From: Bacillus sp. V3-13
GTDB lineage: Bacteria > Bacillota > Bacilli > Bacillales > Cytobacillaceae
Direction: 5' to 3'
Length of the DNA: 64,000 bases
Assembly: GCF_002860165.1 (NCBI RefSeq)
Contig: NZ_PGUZ01000020.1
Location: 1-64,000, forward strand
Of the stretch, positions 1 to 7,635 are shown piece by piece. Position 1 is the first letter of the stretch; each line of letters begins with the position of its first letter. The position numbers were made by a program, and so were the translations under genes. Below the pieces are notes generated by a model. That model was not told the origin of the DNA and ran no database searches. It saw only the letters and a list, made by a program, of their open reading frames with translations.

Positions 1-240
1 AAGATTAGCTCTTAAATAAAATAAATTAACGTTGACGTTTTTGCTTGCTTGTTCAGTTTTCAAAGAGCAATTTTTAACTCATTCGCCGTTCAAGGCGACT
101 TTATTAATATATCATTTTGACAATGTTATGTCAACAACTTTATTCAAGAGAATATCTCCGCCACTACCGAGTTATTCATCAACCCTTGACAGCGACGTTT
201 ACTAATATACCAGGATGCAAAAACAAAGTCAACACCCTAA
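1..240 (-). promoter_or_regulatory. rRNA operon promoters and boxA/boxB antitermination leader (16S lies beyond left edge)
   Basis: Read on the minus strand this stretch has two sigma-A promoters with 17-nt spacers. P1 has TTGACT at 227-232 and TATATT at 204-209. P2 has TTGACA at 129-134 and TATATT at 106-111. They are followed by a small hairpin (GTCGCC/GGCGA, 82-99) and the boxA-like motif TGCTCTTTGAAAACTGAAC at about 51-69. This is the usual leader that precedes 16S rRNA in Bacillus, so a ribosomal RNA operon should start just left of base 1. The 16S gene itself is not in the window. Confidence 0.85.
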
Positions 241-254
241 TAAAGAAAATCGTG

Positions 255-488
255 TTAAACTTTATCCCTTTTTAATTGTGTTTTCGTCGGCATATATTTA
301 ATGCATTCATAAGGATCAGCGATACGTTTAAATAAAGTAAATAATAAATAATACCTTTCCTGCATCGCCCGTTTTATAAGTGGTTCAATCCGCTCATCAT
401 TCCGGTCGAATATAATTTCATCCATTTCTCTCTTTAATAAATACTGCAGCTCTTTCTGTTCTTTTTCATTTATGATCATTCCAAGCAT
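255..488 (-). CDS. small hypothetical protein, 77 aa
   Basis: This is a short acidic/basic, helix-rich protein with no membrane segment and no cysteine motif. A good Shine-Dalgarno (GGAAG, 7 nt from the ATG) supports the start. It sits between the rRNA operon promoters and pdaB, in the orientation of the rRNA operon. Comparable short ORFs occur beside rRNA operons in other Bacillaceae, but I do not recognise a function or a named family. It could be a small cytoplasmic protein expressed during growth. Codon use looks normal for the chromosome. Confidence 0.6.
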   Translation of the reverse strand: MLGMIINEKEQKELQYLLKREMDEIIFDRNDERIEPLIKRAMQERYYLLFTLFKRIADPYECIKYMPTKTQLKRDKV

Positions 489-626
489 TCCAACACTTCC
501 TTTCCAATACTTCAGTTCTTCTAGTGTTTTCGAATATCTTCTATTTTATAAACACAGTTTTTGATCATATTCATTTTTTCCGCGCATAGGATGTAGACAA
601 GGAGTGCATTGGACGAGGTGAAGGAT

Positions 627-1379
627 ATGAATTTCTTTTTTGTCTTGAATGGAAAATCTGTAAAACAGTTTATGCTCATCGTTTTTGCTGCTTTTTTTAC
701 TGCCTGGTTTTTGTATATGGAATCGATTGTTCAAATTCCTGCTTTTTCGGGGAAGGATGGACCAAAGGCTGTTTTCAAAGGGGAAAAGGATATTGCATTG
801 ACCTTTAACATCGGCTGGGGTGATGAGAAGGCCGAACCAATTCTGGACACTTTAAAAACGGAAAATATTAAAGCCGCAACATTTTTCCTTTCCGGTTCCT
901 GGGCAGAACGACATCCGGATTTAGTCAACCGCATCGTTAAAGAAGGCTTTGAAATCGGGATGCTCGGATATGCCTATAAGGATTACACCGATTTAGAAGA
1001 ACCTGAAATCAGAAAGGACCTGATCCTTGCCAAAGAGGCATTTAAAAAATTAAATGTTAAAAACATCAAATTAATGAGGCCTCCAACCGGACACTTTGAT
1101 CAAAAAACATTAAAAATAGCTGATCGGCTTGGGCTTACAGTTGTTCACTGGAGTGTGAACTCAAACGATTGGCAAAATCCCGGAATTGAAGTAATTCGCC
1201 AGAATGTCTCCAAAGCGAAAAAGGGCGATATTGTTCTTTTACACGCCTCCGATTCTGCCAAGCAAACAGCTGAAGCACTGCCGCTTATTCTCACGGATAT
1301 TCGGCAAAAAGAGCTTAAGTTTGTCAGTGTCTCAGAAATGATCATGAATGGAGAGGCCGAATCAAAAGAAATCAAATAA
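627..1379 (+). CDS. pdaB: PdaB-type polysaccharide deacetylase family sporulation protein
   Basis: PdaB is needed to keep spores viable after engulfment and belongs to the NodB/CE4 polysaccharide deacetylase superfamily. The ATG at 627 is chosen over the upstream TTG because AGGTGA lies just before it and the protein then begins like known PdaB (250 aa). There is one N-terminal membrane segment (about residues 14-34) and a NodB domain from about 53 to 240, with RPPTG and NSNDW motifs. The motif that reads TFD in the B. subtilis protein reads TFN here (Asn61), so the usual catalytic Asp is absent. A sigma-E-like element (TCATATT, then CATAGGAT, 562-592) precedes it. It converges on kbaA across a shared terminator. 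Confidence 0.93.
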   Translation: MNFFFVLNGKSVKQFMLIVFAAFFTAWFLYMESIVQIPAFSGKDGPKAVFKGEKDIALTFNIGWGDEKAEPILDTLKTENIKAATFFLSGSWAERHPDLVNRIVKEGFEIGMLGYAYKDYTDLEEPEIRKDLILAKEAFKKLNVKNIKLMRPPTGHFDQKTLKIADRLGLTVVHWSVNSNDWQNPGIEVIRQNVSKAKKGDIVLLHASDSAKQTAEALPLILTDIRQKELKFVSVSEMIMNGEAESKEIK

Positions 1380-1387
1380 CGATAAAA

Positions 1388-1416
1388 GCCGTCCGATATT
1401 ATTTGGACGGCTTTTT
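1388..1416. terminator. bidirectional terminator between pdaB and kbaA
   Basis: A perfect 7-bp GC-rich stem (GCCGTCC/GGACGGC) is flanked by A and T runs, so it can end both the plus-strand pdaB and the minus-strand kbaA transcripts. It overlaps the last codons of kbaA. Confidence 0.85.
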
Positions 1417-2028
1417 CTGAAGTTGCTGCCTATGCAGCTCCGAGCTTTCGTTTAGCTTATGAAGAATTAACAATTGATAGGCATTACAAACCAACAATGG
1501 AAAAAGCATTAAATAGAGCCAGCCTTCTTCATTCACTCGCAGGGCCGGCACCCATTCAACCGTTGTCACGACTGTCATGAAAAATAAAGCCGGGATAAAA
1601 GCCGCTCTATTCGTTTGTCTTGCCTTCATATTTGCCACGACTAAACCGACGAGCAGAATAAACACTGCCACTAACGTATAAGGAAGAATACTTTCTCCTT
1701 TACCAAAGGCCTGATATCGAAAATATACAAGGTCAAACAATACGAACGCAATCAACACCACTTGCACAGGAGCCCATATCGCCTTAAATATTCCAAGGCC
1801 AAAACGGTGTATCGTTAAGTACGCAAAAAATCCCATCTGACTGATAATACTGAAAATCAGCCCGACGCCAATTAACCAAAACAATATCGATAAAATTTCA
1901 ATTAGATCAAAGTCAATGAATATGGATTTGAATTCATCCCAACGGACAATAAATCCGACAATCCCGGTTGTAATCCCGCCAATTAATAGCGTGGACATAA
2001 ATAACCTTACCAAATTACGGCTAGTCAC
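1399..2028 (-). CDS. kbaA: KinB-signalling pathway activation protein KbaA
   Basis: KbaA is an integral membrane protein that activates the KinB branch of the sporulation phosphorelay. A GTG start at 2028 with GGGGGA upstream gives 209 residues starting VTSRNLVRLF, which matches the beginning of the known family (about 198 aa). The open frame continues further upstream but would overlap gerD. Six hydrophobic segments are visible, and the conserved core ISQMGFFAYLTIHRFGLG is present. The C-terminus carries a short Gln/Lys-rich extension. The divergent gap to gerD (2029-2174) must hold both promoters. Confidence 0.9.
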   Translation of the reverse strand: MTSRNLVRLFMSTLLIGGITTGIVGFIVRWDEFKSIFIDFDLIEILSILFWLIGVGLIFSIISQMGFFAYLTIHRFGLGIFKAIWAPVQVVLIAFVLFDLVYFRYQAFGKGESILPYTLVAVFILLVGLVVANMKARQTNRAAFIPALFFMTVVTTVEWVPALRVNEEGWLYLMLFPLLVCNAYQLLILHKLNESSELHRQQLQKKPSK

Positions 2029-2174
2029 AAGCTTTCCCCCATACGATTCAACATTCACTCCTGATTGTACCAAACTAAAGCTTGAAAAATCTAGGTATTC
2101 GGTTTTAAACGCATATTTTTTCTCCTTTTTTCTCATCATAAAACCATGGATAGTAATGCGAAAGGAGCTTAAAT

Positions 2175-2813
2175 ATGAACCGAATTTATCACCTGCTCCT
2201 GCCTTTTCTTGTAATAGCTCTAATTTCAGGCTGTGCGCAAAATGAGTCAGGCGGCGGTCAAGTTGATTATGAAGAAACAAAGAAAATGGTTGTCGATATA
2301 TTACAAACAGACGATGCAAAAAAAGCAATTGAAGAGATTATGACGAGTGATGGCATGAAGCAAAATCTTGTCATGGACCAAGCAGTGGTTTCTGATACGA
2401 TCACCACTACATTAACATCTGACAAAGGAACCGATTTTTGGCGAAAATCGTTTGAAGATCCGAAGTTTGCGGAAAGTATGGCCAAAAGTATGGAAAAGGA
2501 AAATGAGCAATTACTAAAAAATTTAATGAAGGACCCGGAATACCGCGCAATGATGGTTGAAGTACTTAGAGACCCAGAACTGCAAAAAGATGTCACCGAT
2601 ATTTTGAAAAGCAATGATTACCGGAAACATCTTCAATCCGTCGTTTCAGAAACACTTGAGAGCCCGTTATATCAGGCTAGAATTCAGGATATCCTTTTAA
2701 AAGCGGCAAACAAGCAAGGCGGCGGACAACAGGGACAAGGTGGTGGTGGTGGCGGCGGTGACCAAGGCAGCAGCGGAGGCCAGAGCGGCGGCGGCGGTGG
2801 CGGTGGAGCTTAA
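2175..2813 (+). CDS. gerD: spore germination lipoprotein GerD
   Basis: GerD is an inner-membrane lipoprotein of the spore that clusters nutrient receptors into the germinosome. The signal peptide ends with the lipobox LISGC, so Cys20 would be lipidated. Residues 25-180 form an alpha-helical, charged region as expected. The tail (about 180-212) is a run of glycines broken by Gln, Ser and Asp, longer and richer in Gly than the core needs. AAAGGAG sits 7 nt before the ATG. The gene is monocistronic between kbaA and a convergent terminator with salA. Confidence 0.93.
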   Translation: MNRIYHLLLPFLVIALISGCAQNESGGGQVDYEETKKMVVDILQTDDAKKAIEEIMTSDGMKQNLVMDQAVVSDTITTTLTSDKGTDFWRKSFEDPKFAESMAKSMEKENEQLLKNLMKDPEYRAMMVEVLRDPELQKDVTDILKSNDYRKHLQSVVSETLESPLYQARIQDILLKAANKQGGGQQGQGGGGGGGDQGSSGGQSGGGGGGGA

Positions 2814-2839
2814 AGTTTATAAGCATTTACAAGACTATA

Positions 2840-2878
2840 AAGGCTGGCATTTCCGCAAGGGAAAGCCAGCCTTGTTTC
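2840..2878. terminator. terminator shared by gerD and salA
   Basis: A 9-bp stem (AAGGCTGGC/GCCAGCCTT, 2840-2848 with 2865-2873) with a 16-nt loop lies between the convergent gerD and salA genes. The T run on the plus side is short (TTGTTT), so it is weaker than the pdaB terminator. Confidence 0.7.
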
Positions 2879-2899
2879 ATCGAGTCGCTTCCGCTTTTC

Positions 2900-3952
2900 T
2901 TATTTTTCTATACTTGCGATGACATTTTCAGCAATTTGCCGATATATCGCTCCCAGTTTGTGATCCTCCTGATAAACAGAAGGAGAAAAATCCTCTTCAT
3001 TCCAATCCGGCTGCGATAAAGGAAGCTGTCCGAGCAGCTTTGTCTGCAGTTCCTCTGCCAGCTTTTCACCGCCGCCCTGGCCAAATACATATTCCTTATC
3101 GCCCGTTTTACTTTCAAAATAGGACATGTTTTCAATAACCCCAAGAATTTCATGTTCTGTTCTTAATGCCATCGCCCCTGCCCGCGCTGCCACAAATGCC
3201 GCGGTTGGATGTGGGGTTGTCACGATGATCTCTTTGCAGGCTGGGAGCATCGTGTGTACATCGAGCGCTACATCCCCCGTTCCAGGCGGCAGGTCAAGAA
3301 GAATATAATCGACTTCTCCCCACTCAACTTCATGAAAGAAGCTGTTGAGCATTTTTCCAAGCATCGGTCCGCGCCAAATAATCGGGGCATTGTCTTCAAC
3401 AAAGAAACCCATTGAGATCACCTTGACGCCAAATCGTTCTACAGGCAGAATCCGTTCGCCCCGAACAACAGGCCGCTTTGTGATCCCCATCATATCGGGA
3501 ACACTGAATCCGTAAATATCTGCATCAATCAAACCGACTTTTTTGCCAAGCCGGGCCAGCGACACTGCTAAATTAACCGAAACTGTTGATTTTCCGACTC
3601 CGCCCTTTCCGCTCGCAACGGCTATAAAAGTTGTCTTGCTCGCCGGTGAAAGCAGGCCTGCTTCCTCAGCAGGAACCTCAGCACGGAATTTAGCCAGCAC
3701 CTCTTCCGGCAGCTCTGCGAAACGAATCCCGACAGACTCGGCGCCGGCCTCTTTTAAAACGGCAACAATTTGCTGCTGAAGCTGAAGCTGTTCTCCCGTA
3801 CCGGTTTTTGCAATCGCAATTTTTACACTGACATGGTTTTTTTCTTCCTTGATTTTAATCTCTTGAATCGCATTGACCTCTCCAAGCGATTTATGTAAAA
3901 AAGGTTCCTTCAAACCCGATAATGCCTCGCGAACTTTTCCTTCTGTGATCAT
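2900..3952 (-). CDS. salA: Mrp/NBP35-family P-loop ATPase SalA
   Basis: This is a MinD/Mrp-type ATPase. In B. subtilis SalA (YbaL) represses scoC and so raises exoprotease production, and Mrp relatives carry Fe-S clusters. The N-terminal 95 residues form a MIP18/DUF59-like domain. The deviant Walker A GKGGVGKST lies at about 115-123, followed by a DADIYG switch motif and LLDLPPGTGD. The length (350 aa) is normal. The Shine-Dalgarno (AAAGGCGGGTG) supports the ATG at 3952. It lies between gerD and cwlD, as in B. subtilis. Confidence 0.93.
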   Translation of the reverse strand: MITEGKVREALSGLKEPFLHKSLGEVNAIQEIKIKEEKNHVSVKIAIAKTGTGEQLQLQQQIVAVLKEAGAESVGIRFAELPEEVLAKFRAEVPAEEAGLLSPASKTTFIAVASGKGGVGKSTVSVNLAVSLARLGKKVGLIDADIYGFSVPDMMGITKRPVVRGERILPVERFGVKVISMGFFVEDNAPIIWRGPMLGKMLNSFFHEVEWGEVDYILLDLPPGTGDVALDVHTMLPACKEIIVTTPHPTAAFVAARAGAMALRTEHEILGVIENMSYFESKTGDKEYVFGQGGGEKLAEELQTKLLGQLPLSQPDWNEEDFSPSVYQEDHKLGAIYRQIAENVIASIEK

Positions 3953-4081
3953 TTATAAACACCCGCCTTTTGTATTCGTTTGCAATAGTAGTATAACACA
4001 AACCCGCCATCTGGCTGTTAACTCAATCACATTTGGAACAAGCAATTTTTCAAATTGTAAAATAAAATCTGTCATAAAACA

Positions 4082-4114
4082 GTAAAGAAGGCTCCTCTTT
4101 CTCGCCTTCTTTAC
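4082..4114 (-). terminator. terminator of ybaK-cwlD, overlapping the cwlD stop codon
   Basis: On the minus strand an 11-bp stem (GTAAAGAAGGC/GCCTTCTTTAC) closes an 11-nt loop and is followed by a weak U-rich tail. The 5' arm contains the TAA stop of cwlD, so translation termination and hairpin formation overlap. Confidence 0.75.
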
Positions 4115-4830
4115 CATTCGTCTTTCAACTCGCTTTCATTTGTATAATACCGCAAAATTCCTTCATAAATGGAGGCTGCTACTTTTTCCTGATAGGCATC
4201 CTTTTGCAGTTTCGCTCTTTCGCCCGGGTTTGACAAAAAACCGATCTCAACAAGGACACCCGGCTTTTTGGCATGCTTTAATATATACACATTGCTGATG
4301 GCCTTTGCTTTCCTGTCCGTATTTTCAAGGTTGCGCCGCAGTTCATCCTGAATAAATTTGGCAGCTTTCTTATTTTCTTTTATTTTTGGCGAGTAAAAGG
4401 TTTGCGCCCCGCTCCAGCGCGAGGAAGGAATTGCATTTAAGTGGATGCTCGCATAAAAATCGGCTTCGGATTCATTGATCATCTTGAGCCTTTTTTTCAA
4501 ATCCTCAGCTTTTCTCCGGCTGTAGCCTCTCGTTCCTTTGTCGGCAAGGTCTTTATCGGTCTCCCTTGTCATGATGACCAAGGCTCCCTGCTCCTGCAGA
4601 TATTCCCTGAGTTTTAATGAGACTTTTAAAGCAATGTCTTTTTCGAGCACTTGCATAGTGCCTGCACCGCCATCAGGGCCGCCATGACCTGGATCAAGTA
4701 AAATGATTTTCCCTGACAGGGGGAGGTTCCAGGATTTCCATGAATTGTTTTCTATAAAATCGTATTGCCATATTAAAAACAATACGAGAAGTCCTGCCAT
4801 AAATATTCCCATCTTAAGTTTTTTCTTCAT
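4111..4830 (-). CDS. cwlD: N-acetylmuramoyl-L-alanine amidase CwlD
   Basis: CwlD cleaves the peptide side chain from muramic acid in the spore cortex, which allows muramic-delta-lactam formation together with PdaA. After an N-terminal membrane anchor (about residues 7-25) comes an Amidase_3 domain. It has the zinc His in LDPGHGG (His49), a Glu in VLEKD, a His in SIHLNA and the catalytic Glu in VLVEIGFLSNP. The ATG at 4830 gives 239 aa and aligns with known CwlD. A TTG at 4836 or GTG at 4842 is also possible, because AGGAGA lies closer to those codons. Confidence 0.93.
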   Translation of the reverse strand: MKKKLKMGIFMAGLLVLFLIWQYDFIENNSWKSWNLPLSGKIILLDPGHGGPDGGAGTMQVLEKDIALKVSLKLREYLQEQGALVIMTRETDKDLADKGTRGYSRRKAEDLKKRLKMINESEADFYASIHLNAIPSSRWSGAQTFYSPKIKENKKAAKFIQDELRRNLENTDRKAKAISNVYILKHAKKPGVLVEIGFLSNPGERAKLQKDAYQEKVAASIYEGILRYYTNESELKDEW

Positions 4831-4901
4831 CGCCAAAATCACTCTCCTGCTCGTCCCATTTACTATTGAATATATGGGAGGCGTCGTGATTTTAGAACGG
4901 C

Positions 4902-5345
4902 TTAATGGAGGCGCAGTTTATAGCGCCGCTCTCCTTTTAAATAACCCTCTCTCCACCATGTTTCTACATATTGCTCACACATCGTTAATAATGTTTCATT
5001 ATATACGCCTTCTTCACCCTTCCCCCAAAAGAGCAGGAAATGGTAAAGCGTATCAGTCAAATGCTTTTCTTCTTCTGTACACCTTTTTCGGGTCTCTTCG
5101 ATGGCTTCACCGTAGTAGCCGAATTTGCTAAAGTTTGCGCCGAGCAAATATGCTTCGATTGCAACATCGTATAAAGCTTCCTCAAGGCCGGCATTCATTA
5201 ATAAGCCCGTAATAAACCTCGACGATCCAAAATAATGCTGCACCTTTTTCTTCAATAAATTTACCGATATGTCACGCAGTACAGAGCGTTCATACTTGAT
5301 TTGTTTAGCACGTTTCTTTTCTTTAAAGGAAGTAATGACGTTCAA
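4902..5345 (-). CDS. ybaK: YbaK / DUF2521 family protein
   Basis: This 147-aa protein has the conserved core VAIEAYLLGANFSKFGYYGE and a C-terminal WW...KLRL segment like B. subtilis YbaK (DUF2521). The function is unknown. It starts with TTG at 5345, preceded at 6 nt by AGGGGTGA, and the N-terminus then aligns with YbaK. It lies upstream of cwlD on the same strand with a 71-nt gap and no terminator between, so the two are probably co-transcribed. Confidence 0.88.
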   Translation of the reverse strand: MNVITSFKEKKRAKQIKYERSVLRDISVNLLKKKVQHYFGSSRFITGLLMNAGLEEALYDVAIEAYLLGANFSKFGYYGEAIEETRKRCTEEEKHLTDTLYHFLLFWGKGEEGVYNETLLTMCEQYVETWWREGYLKGERRYKLRLH

Positions 5346-5643
5346 GAAAATTCACCCCTTGAAGATATTTTTCATCCCGAAAAGACAAGACATTCAGGAT
5401 CGGGCGGCCTTTCCTCTTCCAGTTTTTTTGGCTAAATTTATGAAGATTGATTTAGTGAAGGAGATTATTTTTGATTTTTATTCAAGGAAAAACTTGATAC
5501 CACCTGAAGATGATTCATGAATGTAAATGAGTCACAACCAATGAGAGCTATTTTCCTCTCTGTTTTTTCTGTTCACTATAATCAGAATTTTTATGATAAA
5601 ATAATTTTAGAAATAGAAATTTTATCCAAAGGAGGATCTGCAA
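5346..5643. other. left junction of accessory island; no intact gene, one open reading stretch
   Basis: These 298 bases lie between ybaK and the DUF4062 gene. Bases 5361-5520 keep an open plus-strand frame ending in ...IPPEDDS and a TGA, with coding-like composition but no start with a ribosome-binding site. It may be a truncated gene or chance. Bases 5521-5640 are AT-rich and hold the putative promoter of the DUF4062 gene (TTCACT at about 5571, AT-rich -10 in 5592-5606) and its strong Shine-Dalgarno (AAAGGAGG). Confidence 0.4.
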
Positions 5644-6855
5644 TTGAATATTGATGTCACCAAAATATTTATTAGTTCTTCCTCTCAGCAAACCCTTCAA
5701 CCTTTAAGAGATAGAATTAAAGCGGCATTAGAGAATGCTGGTCACGAAACTGTTATGTACGAATATGGAGATATGGGATTATATACAGATGATCCTAATC
5801 AAGATTGCTTAACTAAGGTAAAGGATGCTGATGTTCTTGTTTTATTTATATCAAATAAAGCGGGAAGCCTAAGCCGTAGTAATCCTAATATCACCATTAC
5901 CTATGCAGAATTTATGACTGCTCTAAAGAACGATAAAATTGTGATACCTATAGTGGAAACACAAATATTTAACTTCTATAAAGAGCATATTAAAGATGAA
6001 TTAGACAGAGCGATCAACAAGTATGAAGAGGAACACGATCGCGAGCCTCGATTCACTTTTCCAATCGTAAAAGACCTTTTGGAAGAGCATAAAGAAAAGG
6101 ACACTGTCTTACATAAAAGAATTACAGAGATGGATGTTGATGAATTTATATGGGCCTTTATCCATGACTGTTTTAAAATGACAAGATGGACATATGATTA
6201 TCATATCGCAGATACACCTGACCTTTGCACTTTTCTTTTGCAAGTATTAAGTCAAGTATTAAGAAAAAGTACTAAATTTTATCTTCATGAAAAGGAAATC
6301 ACTCAAAACCTGTTGCTTTACGATGAGCTAACTGTTTACCAAGACTCTGTAACAAACTTTATGAAGTGCATAAAAAATGCTCAGCTCAATCTTCCACTGT
6401 ACTTTAAGACCTTATCTGAGTATTTGCCGGGCCAATCAATTTACGACCCTTACAGTGATTATGCGGAACATCCTGTACCTGTTGTGAATATATCTGAATG
6501 TAAAGCCATTACCTTATACAAAAAAAATGGAGACATCCTCTCTTTAGTTGATTCTTATGGAAGTAAAACTCCAACTCAACTCTTTAATATAACTGATGAT
6601 GATTCATTTGTTGCTCAAACTTATAATAAAGATATGGAACACCAAGAACATATTTTTTACTCAGAAGAGAAACAAATGATTTACATGACAAAGAAAGTGG
6701 GAGAATTAGTTCTATCTTGTCACTTCCAATTATCGCAAGTATGGTCAAGTCGGCGTGTTAACAGCTATGAAAGTGAAATTGTTAGTGCTATAATGGATAA
6801 AAGGCAACCATTTGATTTTGCAATAGACCTATTGGGAGGGATGTTAAATGAGTAA
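5644..6855 (+). CDS. DUF4062 (TIR/SEFIR-like) protein with a GAF-like C-terminal region, putative defence gene
   Basis: This is a 403-aa soluble protein starting at TTG behind AAAGGAGG (8 nt). Residues 5-115 look like a DUF4062 domain: the opening KIFISSSS strand, a Leu/Arg-rich helix, a VLVLFIS strand, then TITYAEFMTALKNDKIVIPIVE. DUF4062 proteins have a TIR-like flavodoxin fold and recur in phage-defence and signalling genes. The middle (120-270) is helical. Residues 280-400 (CKAITLYKKNGDILSLV, DDSFVAQTY, a late helix ESEIVSAIMDK) resemble a divergent GAF-type sensor domain; that is inference. The gene is more AT-rich than its neighbours, reads opposite to them, and is translationally coupled to the next small gene. 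The function is not known. Confidence 0.7.
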   Translation: MNIDVTKIFISSSSQQTLQPLRDRIKAALENAGHETVMYEYGDMGLYTDDPNQDCLTKVKDADVLVLFISNKAGSLSRSNPNITITYAEFMTALKNDKIVIPIVETQIFNFYKEHIKDELDRAINKYEEEHDREPRFTFPIVKDLLEEHKEKDTVLHKRITEMDVDEFIWAFIHDCFKMTRWTYDYHIADTPDLCTFLLQVLSQVLRKSTKFYLHEKEITQNLLLYDELTVYQDSVTNFMKCIKNAQLNLPLYFKTLSEYLPGQSIYDPYSDYAEHPVPVVNISECKAITLYKKNGDILSLVDSYGSKTPTQLFNITDDDSFVAQTYNKDMEHQEHIFYSEEKQMIYMTKKVGELVLSCHFQLSQVWSSRRVNSYESEIVSAIMDKRQPFDFAIDLLGGMLNE

Positions 6856-7036
6856 GGATAGTGCAGTATATATTGGTTCGACTCCAAAGCATCTGACTCG
6901 TATAGCTAAAGAAACGGAAATGAAAAAAAAATCTGAAAACAATAAACGTTTACTTGAATCTTTAGGATATAATAATAAATCTCATATACGTGGTAAATCA
7001 TCATTAACTACAACGGTAACTGTAAAAAAAGCGTAG
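6848..7036 (+). CDS. small basic protein translationally coupled to the DUF4062 gene, 62 aa
   Basis: The ATG overlaps the end of the DUF4062 gene by 8 bases (ATGAGTAA) and has GGGAGGGA just upstream, so it is almost certainly translated with it. The protein is Lys/Ser/Asn-rich and basic, without a membrane segment or cysteines. I recognise no family. In two-gene modules of this kind the partner may be a regulator, inhibitor or adaptor, but nothing in the sequence decides that. A terminator follows immediately. Confidence 0.65.
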   Translation: MSKDSAVYIGSTPKHLTRIAKETEMKKKSENNKRLLESLGYNNKSHIRGKSSLTTTVTVKKA

Positions 7037-7055
7037 AAAAATCTGCGCTTTTTTA
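7022..7055 (+). terminator. terminator of the DUF4062 two-gene unit
   Basis: The inverted repeat GTAAAAAAAGCG / CGCTTTTTTAC with an inner AGA-AAAA-TCT stem starts at the last codons of the 62-aa gene and ends in a T run. It could work on both strands. It closes the module just before the integrase remnant. Confidence 0.8.
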
Positions 7056-7176
7056 CGTTACAGATACTTTAAAAGAGCAAACTGCGGAGAGGTTCAAAGG
7101 TTACATTGAGTTACGATATGCGGTCAAAAAATTTTTTCATGGTCAAAATGTGGTCAAAAGCCAATTTTCGCAATAA
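7051..7176 (+). pseudogene. 3' remnant of a tyrosine (phage/ICE-type) integrase gene
   Basis: One plus-strand frame from about 7054 reads YVTDTLKEQTAERFKGYI and continues to a TAA at 7174-7176. This pattern (HVTD, then a helix with K..A..F) is the end of many Gram-positive tyrosine integrases, immediately after the catalytic tyrosine. No start or catalytic residues (R-H-R-Y) remain, so it is a decayed or deleted gene. Its stop touches the rpsI terminator. Three GGTCAAAA repeats lie in its last 45 bases. It marks the 3' end of rpsI as an integration site. The family call rests on a short stretch. Confidence 0.55.
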
Positions 7177-7208
7177 AAAAGACCCCTAACCAATAAAGGT
7201 TGAGAGCC
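7174..7208 (-). terminator. terminator of rplM-rpsI
   Basis: On the minus strand GGCTCTCAACC pairs with GGTTAGGGGTC (one C-A mismatch and several G-U pairs) around a TTTATT loop, followed by TTTTTTATT. It lies 15 bases after the rpsI stop. The integrase remnant ends exactly inside its T run. Confidence 0.75.
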
Positions 7209-7222
7209 TTGAAATTTGATAA

Positions 7223-7615
7223 TTAACGCTTTGAGAACTGAGGTGCACGACGGGCGCCTTTAAGACCGTATTTCTTACGTTCTTTCATGCGTGCATCACG
7301 AGTCAATAGTCCTGCGCGCTTTAATGTTGGACGATATTCCGGATCAGCTTGCAGTAACGCACGAGCGATACCGTGGCGGATAGCGCCAGCTTGACCAGTG
7401 TAGCCGCCGCCAGTTACGTTTACAAGGATGTTGTATCTTCCAAGAGTTTCAGTTGCTACAAGCGGCTGTTTAACAACCTCACGTAAAGCTGCGAATGGAA
7501 TGTAGTTTTCGATATCACGATCGTTGATGATGATTTGTCCATCACCAGGCACTAAACGTACGCGAGCAACGGAGCTCTTACGACGACCAGTACCAATATA
7601 TTGAACTTGTGCCAT
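7223..7615 (-). CDS. rpsI: 30S ribosomal protein S9
   Basis: S9 sits in the head of the 30S subunit and reaches toward the P-site tRNA with its basic C-terminal tail. The 130-aa length, the opening [15 protein letters not shown] and the closing ...APQFSKR are diagnostic. The final Lys-Arg that contacts P-site tRNA is intact, so the island insertion downstream has not altered the protein. It is co-transcribed with rplM (20-nt gap). Confidence 0.98.
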   Translation of the reverse strand: MAQVQYIGTGRRKSSVARVRLVPGDGQIIINDRDIENYIPFAALREVVKQPLVATETLGRYNILVNVTGGGYTGQAGAIRHGIARALLQADPEYRPTLKRAGLLTRDARMKERKKYGLKGARRAPQFSKR

Positions 7616-7635
7616 ATTAATAACCTCCCTTTAAA

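Noticed and set aside
2740-2922. Plus-strand frame in the gerD tail
   Set aside because: It is the glycine-repeat DNA read in another frame and runs through the terminator.
4703-5131. 142-codon plus-strand frame across cwlD-ybaK
   Set aside because: Overlaps two well-supported minus-strand genes and has no start signal.
5269-5520. Plus-strand frame of 83 codons overlapping ybaK
   Set aside because: Its first part is antisense to ybaK and it has no ribosome-binding site; only the 3' portion is reported as a possible remnant.
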